Source: Thermoanaerobaculum sp. (GTDB lineage Bacteria; Acidobacteriota; Thermoanaerobaculia; Multivoradales; UBA5704). From it: a stretch of DNA of 38,521 nucleotides. This document shows positions 32,301 through 38,521 of this stretch, piece by piece. The number at the start of each line of letters is the position of its first letter. The first letter of the stretch is position 1. The notes below the pieces were generated by a model, which saw nothing but the letters and a program-made list of their open reading frames with translations, did no database searches and had not been told where the DNA came from. The stretch spans positions 1 to 38,521 of the forward strand of contig JAJKHS010000096.1 in the NCBI GenBank assembly GCA_021154885.1, written 5' to 3'. Both the position numbers and the translations under genes were made by a program.

Positions 32301-35300
32301 TCGTGATCGCCGTCCGCCAGGCGGCGCGCCAGGTCGCCCGACCGGTAGAGACGGGCGCCCGGGGTCGATGAAAACGGATCGGGAACGAACCGTTCGGCGG
32401 TCAGCTCCGGCCGCGCCAGATAGCCCTGGGCCAACCCTGCGCCACCGACGTAGAGCTCTCCCGGGACGCCCACCGGCAGCAGGTTTCCCCGGCGATCCAG
32501 AACGTGCAGCGTCAGGTCCGGGATGGGCCGTCCGATGACGCTCCCGCGCGCGGCTTGGACATCAGCCTGAACGATCTCGCGGTGGGTCACGTGCACCGTG
32601 GTCTCGGTGATGCCATACATGTTGACCAGGAGAGGGCGGGCGTCGCCGTGCCGCTCGAACCATGAGGCCAGGCTCTGCAACTCGAGCGCCTCACCGCCGA
32701 AGATCACGAGCCGGAGGCTCAGTGCCGCGGGTGCCTTCTCCTGGTCGGCCCAGGAGAGCTGGCGGAAGGCCGACGGGGTCTGGTTGAGAACCGTCACTTT
32801 CTCGTTGACCAGCAGGGCATGGAATTCGGCCGGCGAGCGGCTCACCCAGTAGGGGACGATCACCAGGCGGCCGCCGTGGAGCAGCGCCCCCCAGAGCTCC
32901 CAGACCGAGAAGTCGAAAGCGTAAGAGTGGAACAGCGTCCACACGTCCGCGCTCCCGAATCCGAACCAGGGCGCCGTGGCGCTGAACAAGCGGGTCACGT
33001 TGCCATGAGAGATGAGCACGCCCTTGGGCCTGCCCGTCGACCCGGAGGTGTAGATGACATAGGCGAGATCCGCTGCAGTGGCTCCCGCGGCCCGGAGCGC
33101 GGTGCTCTCCCGCGCGACGCGCGGTCCATCCCCGTCGAGACAGATCACCTCGGCTGCGCTCTCCGGCAGCCGCGTGCGCAGCCGCGTATGCGTCAGCACC
33201 AGGGGTACGCGGCTGTCTTCCACCATGAACTCCAGGCGAGCGGCGGGAGAGTCGGGATCGAGCGGCAGGTAGGCTCCGCCGGCCTTGAGCACGCCGAGAA
33301 TGGCGATCACCAGATCGACCGAGCGTTCCAGGCAGAGCCCCACCAACACCCCGGGATGCACTCCGCGTGTCGCCAGGAACCTTGCCAGTTGGTTGGAACG
33401 GGCCTCGAGCTCGCCGTAGGTGAGCCGTTCGCCACCATTGACCAGTGCTACCGCCGTGGGCTCGGCCGCCGCCCGCGCCGAGAAGATCTCGTGCAGGCAG
33501 GAGTGGGGCGACACTTCGGCGAGCAATTGGCCGCGCTCCGGCTCGCTCAGCAGCGGCAGATCGGACAACGGGCAGGACGGCTCGGCGGCCGCACCGGCGA
33601 GGAGCGTGGAAAGATGATCGATCAGCCGTGCCGCCGTGGCCTGCTCGAACAGATAGGCGTTGTAGCGCAGGGTCAGGTCGAGCCCCTCTCCCGTCTCGAC
33701 CACGTTGAGAACCAGCTCGAACTTGGCGGTGTTCTCCTCGCCTGCCACAGGCGACAGCACCAGTCCCGGCAGCACGACCTCGCCTCGCGGTGTGTTCAGG
33801 GACTGAAAGAGAACCTGGAACAGCGGCGAGCGTGACAGGTCCCGCGTCGGCTGCAGATCGGCGACCAGCTTTTCGAACGGCACATCCTGGTGGTCGTAAG
33901 CCGTGATGCAGGTCTCTCGGACCCGTCCCAGCAGACTGTCGAAGGCGGGATCTCCAGCCAGATCGAGGCGCAGGACCAGAGTGTTGACGAAGAAGCCGAT
34001 CAGCCCTTCGAGCTCGCGGCGGATACGCCCCGCCACCGGCGAGCCGACGATGACATCCTCCTGCCCGGTATAACGCTCGAGCAGCGCCGCGAACCCGGAG
34101 AGGAGTGCCATGAAGAGGGTCGCGCCGCGCTGCCGGCCGAGCGCGCGCAAGGGGCTGACGACGACCGCCGGTAGCGCGACGCGGAGATCGGCGGCGCGAT
34201 AGCTCTGGCCGGCGCGCCGCGGCCGGTCGGTGGCGAGGGCGAGGGCAGGTGCTCCGGTGAGCACCTGCCGCCAGTGATCGAGCCCCGCCTGCAGGACCTC
34301 ACCCTGCAGCCAGCCGCGCTGCCAGACCGCAAAATCGGCGTACTGGATCGGCAACTCCGGCAGCGGGCTGGGCTGGCCGGTGTGGAACGCCGTGTACAGC
34401 AACGACAGCTCGCGCACGAAGACGCCCATCGACCAGCCATCCACGATGATGTGATGGCAGCTCACGACCAGGACGTGCGACTCCTCGCCGAGGCGCAGCA
34501 GCACAGGGCGCAGCAGAGGGCCTTGCGACAGATCGAACGGCAGTTGCATCTGCTGAGTAGCCAGCCGATGCGCCTCGCGTTCCTTTCTTTCGGGCGCGAG
34601 GTCCGCCAGGTCGACGACCGCCAGGGATGCGAGCGGTTGCGGCAGGATCACCTGGATCGGGAGGTCGCCGTGGACCGCGAAAGTCGTGCGCAGGATTTCG
34701 TGGCGCCGGGTGATCGCGGCCAGTGCCCGCGCCAGGACCGGCGCGCCCAGCCGGCCGGTGACACGCACAGTCAGCGGGACGTTGTAGGCTGTGCCGCCCG
34801 GATGGAGGCGATCCAGGAACCAGAGGCTCTCCTGCGAGAAGGACAGCGGCAGAGGACCTTCCCGGCTCGCCCGTTCGATCGGCGGTGCGACCTGACCCTG
34901 GCTGGACCGCCTCGCCTCCTCGACCCATCGAGCCAGCCCGGCGACCGTCGGCTCCTGAAACAGGACACGCAACGGCAGCTCGACTTCCAGGACCTCGCGG
35001 AGCCGCGCCGTGACCTGCGTCGCCAACAGGGAATGCCCGCCGAGATCGAAGAAGCTCTCCTCGACTCCGACCCGCTCAAGCCCCAGCACCTGGGCCCAGA
35101 TCTCCGCCAGCAGCTCCTCGGTGAGCGTCCTCGGCGCTGCGGACTCGTCCACGGCCCCCTCCGGCCGTGGCTCGGGCAGGGCCTTACGGTCGAGCTTGCC
35201 GCTCGGCGTGAGCGGCAGCGCGGGGAGGCTCACGTAGGCGGCCGGCACCATGTAGCTCGGCAGGCGCTCGCGCAGGAAATCCCGCAGCTCCCGGCTGGAA

Positions 35301-38300
35301 GGCGCGCCCCCCTCGACGCCGACGACATGAGCCACCAGACGCCGGTGCTCGCGACCCTCGAGGGAGGCGTGCCCAGCCGGCGCCAGGACTGTGACCACCG
35401 CCTCGCGCACCGCCGGGTGGGCGAGCAGGGCCGCCTCGATCTCGGCGGGCTCGATGCGAAAACCGCGCAGCTTGATCTGATGATCGATCCGGCCGAGAAA
35501 CTCGAGTTTGCCGTCGGGATGGCGGCGTGCGAGATCGCCGGTACGGTACAAGCGCTCGCCACCCGTCTCGTTCCAGGGGTTGGGAACGAATCGTTCCGCC
35601 GTCGCCGCAGGTCGCCGGAAATACCCGCGCGCCACTCCGGCTCCCGCGATGTACAGCTCGCCCGGCACTCCCACCGGCACGGGCTCCAGCGAGCGGTCGA
35701 GCACATGGACTGCGCTGTTGGCGACGGGCCGCCCGATCGGGGTCACGGATGCACCGTCGAAGCGGCTCTGCCGCCAGTCGACACCGTGGAGAGTGGCGCA
35801 GATCGTCGCCTCGGCGGGACCGTAGCCATTGATCACGGCGAGCCCCGGGCGGAGCTCGGCGATCCGCGCCAGCTCGGGCTCGGGAATCGGCTCGACTCCC
35901 ACCAGCAGGCGGCGCAGCGGGATCGCATCGGGCGCCGACTCCAATCGCCGGCGCAGTGCCTTGACCATGAACGGCGGCACGTAGGCACTGTTGATCCGCT
36001 CCTGCACCAGCCAGTCCAGGAATCGATCCGTGTCCTGGCGGACCTCCTCCGGAACGATATGCACGGCGCACCCTGCGAGCAGCGGCGAAAAGATCTCGTA
36101 CACCGACACGTCGAAGCTCAGGCTGGTCCACAAGCTGCCGCGGCTCCCCGCCGCGAGTGGCTGGCGGCGCTCGAAATCGGCCAACAGGTTGAGGACTCCG
36201 CGATGGGTGCAACAGACCCCTTTCGGACTGCCGGTCGAGCCCGAGGTATGAAGCACGTAAGCCAGACCCGCGGCGCCCAGAGGGTGCACCAGAGCCGACG
36301 GCAGGACCTCTCGCACTGGCACAGCCGCCTCCAGCTCGTCCAGGCAGAGCATGTTCGGCGCGGCCACGGCGAGCGCCGACGCCAGGTGGCGCTCGGTCAA
36401 CACCAGCGGTCGGCCCGCGTTCTCCCACAGGCTGACGAGGCGCTCGCGTGGATAGCTGGTGTCGAGCGGCAGGTAGGTGCCGCCGGCCTCGAGCACTCCC
36501 AGTATCGCCACCAGCACTGCCGATGAGCGCTCGAAGTAGAGCGCCACCGGCTCTTCAGGACCAACACCCAGAGCGCGCAGCGAACATGCCAGCCGGTGGG
36601 CGCGCCCGGCGAGAGCACGGAAGGTGAGAACCTCCTGGCCGCAGACCACGGCCGCGAGGTCGGGATGACTCTCGGCCTGGCACGCGAACCGTTCGTGGAG
36701 AGTGGAATCCTCCAGGGCACAGGAGGAGTCGTTCCACTCCCGTAGCAATTGGTGCCGGACGGCGGGCGACAGGATTGAGGCGCCCTCATGGGCACTCCGT
36801 GAATCGCGGGCCATCGCCATGAGCGTGCGGAGGTACTCGTCGCCGATCTCCCGGACCAGCGCCACCGGGACCGCGTGCGAGTCGTACTCGAGGCTCAGCC
36901 CCAGGCCCCGCCCTTCCAGGTCCTGGGAGAACGTGGACTGGAGCTTGAAGTTGCCTCCCTCAGCCTGTTGGAAGCCCAGCAGCTCCAGGTCACCCGACCG
37001 CATCAGGTCGCGGATCACGTGGAAGTGGGTGTAGTTGAAGGCGATCTCGAAAATAGGGCGCTCGCCCCACCGGCGCTGCAGGGCGCCGAACGGATAGCGG
37101 CGATGCGGCAGCATCTCCTGCTCGGCGTGGAAGGCAGCGCGGACCAGGTCCGCCCACGAGCCCTCCGGCAGGCGCAGCCGCAGTGGCAGCGTGTTGAGGA
37201 AGAGGCCGCGCACCTGGTCACCCTCGCTCACCTCCAGCCGCCCGTTTGACACCAGGCCGCTCACCACGTCCGGCCGCCCCGCCAGCAGGCTCAGAACCTT
37301 GAGGTGTGCCGCCAGGAGCACGCTTTTGAGCGGCACCGCCACCTCATGTGCCAGTCGCTTGAGACCCGCCGTCACCTCGGGCGCTACCGCCACGCTCAAC
37401 CGTCCTATCCGGCGCAGGCCGGGGCGGCACCACTCCGACGGCCAGTGCGGCAGCTCCACCAACTCGGCCTCACGCAGCAGATGCCGCCAATACTCCTCAG
37501 CGGCCGCCGAGGCGAGTGCCTCCCGTTCCAACCGCACGTACTCACGGTAAGTCAGCGCCAGCGGCGGCAACGGCTCGGGTGACGCTCCCGGCAGCAGCAC
37601 AAAGTACAGCTCGAAAATCTCTGCCAGCGTCGAGTGCAGGCTCCAACCGTCGAAGATCGCGTGGTTCTCCGCCAGCGTGAACTGGAAGGTCTCGGCCGAG
37701 CGCAGGAAGACGTGGAAGCGCAACTGGGGCGCCCGCGTCAGGTCGAACGGCTGCAGCTTCTCCCGCGCCACCAGGCGATCCACCGCAGCCTCCTGCTCGG
37801 CCGAGCTCAGGTGCCTGATGTCCTCGACTGTCACCCGCAGATCCGCGTGCCGATGCACCAGTTGCAGCGGCTCGCCGTAGCCGGTCAGCACGAAGGCGGT
37901 GCGCAGCATGGGATGGCGCGCTACCACCCGGCGCACCGCCGCTGCGAACGGCTCCTCCTCGAAACGACCCCGCACCTGCCAGCTATCCACGTTGTGGTAC
38001 TGCGGGTCCTCCGGGGTCAGCTCCATGTGGTACAGCATCCCCGCCTGGAGCATGGCCAGCGGATAGGCATCCTCGACCCCTTCCGGCAGCTTCCCCCGGT
38101 CCTCCGCCGAGATCAGGCTGAACGGCTCGCTACGCGCCGCCTCTGTGCCTCCCTGGGTGAGCCGGACGGACGCCCCCAGCTCGGCGATCGTCTGGTGCTG
38201 GAAGAGATCGGCCAGTGCCACGTCCAGTCCGCGCTCCCCTGCCAGTGCCATCACCCGCAGGCTCAGGATCGAGTCGCCTCCCAGGGCGAAGAAGTTGTCG

Positions 38301-38521
38301 TGCACCCCGACTTGCTCGAGACCCAGCACCTGCGACCAGATCGCCGCCAGCACCTCCTCCACCCGGGTGCGCGGTGCCACATACCCAACCCCCAGCTCCG
38401 GCCGCTCCCCCCCCGGCTCGGGCAGGGCCGCCCGGTCCAGTTTGCCGTTCGGGGTCAGAGGCAACGCGGAAAGAATCACGAACGCCGCCGGCAACATGTA
38501 GTCCGGCAGCCGCTCGCGCAG
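29333..38521 (-). CDS. Multimodular NRPS with embedded sulfotransferase domain (5' part beyond the window)
   Basis: Reads from beyond the right edge; 3062 residues are visible. Numbering from the Met at 38497: end of an A domain (to about 28), T (GGDS 73-76), C (NHAIFDG 278-284), A (about 590-1110), T (GGHS 1153), C (HHIIVDG 1348-1354), A (about 1664-2170), T (GGNS 2213), a PAPS sulfotransferase (about 2308-2590; LAPPRSGTTLLR at 2314-2325 and LSRHPGG at 2440-2446), and a terminal C (HHIAFDG 2744-2750). The last A domain has code D1862 F1863 W1866 N1905 I1932 G1934 M1960 V1968 H1969 K2160, the canonical Thr code. The first complete A has DVYYLGGICK, which I cannot assign. No epimerase, methyltransferase or thioesterase domain is present. 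Confidence 0.97.
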   Translation of the reverse strand: MRERLPDYMLPAAFVILSALPLTPNGKLDRAALPEPGGERPELGVGYVAPRTRVEEVLAAIWSQVLGLEQVGVHDNFFALGGDSILSLRVMALAGERGLDVALADLFQHQTIAELGASVRLTQGGTEAARSEPFSLISAEDRGKLPEGVEDAYPLAMLQAGMLYHMELTPEDPQYHNVDSWQVRGRFEEEPFAAAVRRVVARHPMLRTAFVLTGYGEPLQLVHRHADLRVTVEDIRHLSSAEQEAAVDRLVAREKLQPFDLTRAPQLRFHVFLRSAETFQFTLAENHAIFDGWSLHSTLAEIFELYFVLLPGASPEPLPPLALTYREYVRLEREALASAAAEEYWRHLLREAELVELPHWPSEWCRPGLRRIGRLSVAVAPEVTAGLKRLAHEVAVPLKSVLLAAHLKVLSLLAGRPDVVSGLVSNGRLEVSEGDQVRGLFLNTLPLRLRLPEGSWADLVRAAFHAEQEMLPHRRYPFGALQRRWGERPIFEIAFNYTHFHVIRDLMRSGDLELLGFQQAEGGNFKLQSTFSQDLEGRGLGLSLEYDSHAVPVALVREIGDEYLRTLMAMARDSRSAHEGASILSPAVRHQLLREWNDSSCALEDSTLHERFACQAESHPDLAAVVCGQEVLTFRALAGRAHRLACSLRALGVGPEEPVALYFERSSAVLVAILGVLEAGGTYLPLDTSYPRERLVSLWENAGRPLVLTERHLASALAVAAPNMLCLDELEAAVPVREVLPSALVHPLGAAGLAYVLHTSGSTGSPKGVCCTHRGVLNLLADFERRQPLAAGSRGSLWTSLSFDVSVYEIFSPLLAGCAVHIVPEEVRQDTDRFLDWLVQERINSAYVPPFMVKALRRRLESAPDAIPLRRLLVGVEPIPEPELARIAELRPGLAVINGYGPAEATICATLHGVDWRQSRFDGASVTPIGRPVANSAVHVLDRSLEPVPVGVPGELYIAGAGVARGYFRRPAATAERFVPNPWNETGGERLYRTGDLARRHPDGKLEFLGRIDHQIKLRGFRIEPAEIEAALLAHPAVREAVVTVLAPAGHASLEGREHRRLVAHVVGVEGGAPSSRELRDFLRERLPSYMVPAAYVSLPALPLTPSGKLDRKALPEPRPEGAVDESAAPRTLTEELLAEIWAQVLGLERVGVEESFFDLGGHSLLATQVTARLREVLEVELPLRVLFQEPTVAGLARWVEEARRSSQGQVAPPIERASREGPLPLSFSQESLWFLDRLHPGGTAYNVPLTVRVTGRLGAPVLARALAAITRRHEILRTTFAVHGDLPIQVILPQPLASLAVVDLADLAPERKEREAHRLATQQMQLPFDLSQGPLLRPVLLRLGEESHVLVVSCHHIIVDGWSMGVFVRELSLLYTAFHTGQPSPLPELPIQYADFAVWQRGWLQGEVLQAGLDHWRQVLTGAPALALATDRPRRAGQSYRAADLRVALPAVVVSPLRALGRQRGATLFMALLSGFAALLERYTGQEDVIVGSPVAGRIRRELEGLIGFFVNTLVLRLDLAGDPAFDSLLGRVRETCITAYDHQDVPFEKLVADLQPTRDLSRSPLFQVLFQSLNTPRGEVVLPGLVLSPVAGEENTAKFELVLNVVETGEGLDLTLRYNAYLFEQATAARLIDHLSTLLAGAAAEPSCPLSDLPLLSEPERGQLLAEVSPHSCLHEIFSARAAAEPTAVALVNGGERLTYGELEARSNQLARFLATRGVHPGVLVGLCLERSVDLVIAILGVLKAGGAYLPLDPDSPAARLEFMVEDSRVPLVLTHTRLRTRLPESAAEVICLDGDGPRVARESTALRAAGATAADLAYVIYTSGSTGRPKGVLISHGNVTRLFSATAPWFGFGSADVWTLFHSYAFDFSVWELWGALLHGGRLVIVPYWVSRSPAEFHALLVNEKVTVLNQTPSAFRQLSWADQEKAPAALSLRLVIFGGEALELQSLASWFERHGDARPLLVNMYGITETTVHVTHREIVQADVQAARGSVIGRPIPDLTLHVLDRRGNLLPVGVPGELYVGGAGLAQGYLARPELTAERFVPDPFSSTPGARLYRSGDLARRLADGDHEYLGRLDHQVKIRGFRIELGEIEAVLAAYPGVREVVVLAREDAENGERRLVAYLGAAAEPDPAGLRAFLAARLPDYMQPAAVVTLPSLPLTTNGKVDRSALPAPETLLVSREGYREPETALEQFLAGLFREALKIERVGVDEDFFALGGNSILGAMLINRLQRELGEIVQVVVIFDCPTVGQLAAYLREQHPAAVARWLPADATTGSGGTADPAGRVDAAMVARMRQLIPPLPALSLPVERNPPALFVLAPPRSGTTLLRIMLGGHPQLFAPPELELLSFPTMADRRAAFAGRDSFWLEGLLRAVKEIRGGEIEEVREWVEDCERREMSTLELYRLLQTELAGRWLVDKTPSYALDPAILRRAEAGFMAPRYLHLSRHPGGMIRSFEEAKIDQIFFRRAHPFTRRQLAELIWEVSHRNILDFLAEVPAGRHHTVRFEELVAAPERVLREVCQFLGLDYHPDMARPYEHGSARMTDGLHSASRMLGDVKFHQHSGVNAEVAERWRSELAEESLGEPARRTADALGYRLDVAKGSHIERGTWDAGELPPLSLAQERFWAGRQLEARTLAPATISIMVRFEGPLDFSCLQRALQEIVDRHEVLRTNFREGTEGPVQVIHPSLPVRLPIIDLARVAPLDRMVEVRAWCRLDSRMHFDYESGPLFRLKLFRFSEKESVLFFVVHHIAFDGWSRTVLEGELAALYNAFREGRPSPLRPLAIQYRDFARWQRRTVTEKSLASDVAFWREHLDGAQPLDLHGDRPRPTRQTFEAGIERVTVSAELEKKLEAFAAAHHVTLFMALLTAFNALLHHETEASDIVTICLFANRNQVEIESLIGNFYAGLPLRTRFSGASTFRELLTRVRDVTLAAQAHPDILYEPVFEGMSFQDREDQGGLATFRIVFQFAKLPPAEQTMSGALRVSPLPFHGSRMRKDLSLFLNQSGRLAGRFRYNRDVLDQERVVRLRDRFLQILAAVVADPDCPVAELLRESAEAAL

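Noticed and set aside
34274-36526. A 750-codon plus-strand open frame opposite the NRPS
   Set aside because: Antisense shadow of the conserved C-A-T modules; no motif is recognisable and the bias follows the NRPS codon pattern.
29333-38521. Recombination or duplication between the two NRPS A domains as a noteworthy repeat
   Set aside because: The A and C domains share only family-level similarity; no long identical nucleotide stretches were seen.

Overview
The window is GC-rich, densely packed bacterial DNA from a Gram-negative organism: it encodes a TonB-dependent outer-membrane receptor and many signal peptides. The F-ATPase genes have signal-peptide-like leaders on subunits b and c and a long insert in subunit alpha. 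From memory these features fit Acidobacteriota or a neighbouring phylum, but this assignment is an inference. No rRNA, tRNA, CRISPR array, prophage or insertion sequence was seen.

Layout. Positions 1-4456 (minus strand) hold the front part of an F-type ATP synthase operon in the order atpZ-like, atpI-like, atpB, atpE, atpF, atpH, atpA. The window edge cuts atpA. A promoter candidate overlapped by a perfect 8-8-8 inverted repeat lies just upstream (4508-4539). Positions 4565-9044 are housekeeping and accessory genes: an Rrf2 regulator, a HAD hydrolase, a 51-residue membrane protein, a fumarylacetoacetase-fold enzyme, a secreted protein, a phytanoyl-CoA dioxygenase-like oxygenase and a ParE/RHH toxin-antitoxin pair. 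Two intergenic gaps here carry related inverted repeats built from 9-bp units. Positions 9097-13925 (minus) are a cobalamin uptake operon (btuB-btuF-btuD-btuC) behind a cobalamin riboswitch whose variable arm contains 10-bp tandem repeats. Positions 13962-15968 hold a secreted protein, a uracil-DNA-glycosylase-like protein and an Asp/Glu racemase.

From about 16081 to the right edge the content becomes that of specialised metabolism. A sulfotransferase and a GrpB-like protein (plus strand) face a free-standing adenylate-forming ligase, which diverges with overlapping start codons from a hotdog thioesterase. A single tightly coupled minus-strand operon then runs from beyond 38521 down to 19354. 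In transcription order it encodes a multimodular NRPS, a short-chain dehydrogenase, a tandem-duplicated SagB-type flavin oxidase, an acyl-CoA-dehydrogenase-like protein, an adenylate-forming ligase, a carrier protein, a second divergent acyl-CoA-dehydrogenase-like protein, a secreted jelly-roll-like protein, a HemN-type radical SAM enzyme, a second carrier protein and a sulfotransferase. Most junctions are 1-4 bp start/stop overlaps.

The NRPS visible here reads (A tail)-T-C-A-T-C-A-T-ST-C, with no thioesterase. The second complete adenylation domain has the canonical threonine code DFWNIGMVHK. The carrier domain that follows it is joined directly to a PAPS-dependent sulfotransferase domain and then to a terminal condensation domain. 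I propose that Thr (or the peptidyl-Thr) is O-sulfonated on the assembly line, either as a stable sulfate or as a leaving group for elimination to a dehydro residue. The terminal C domain would then join the chain to an amine supplied in trans, possibly on one of the two free carrier proteins loaded by the ligases and oxidised by the flavoenzymes. I know of no characterised cluster with this gene set. The chemistry is inferred from domain content only.
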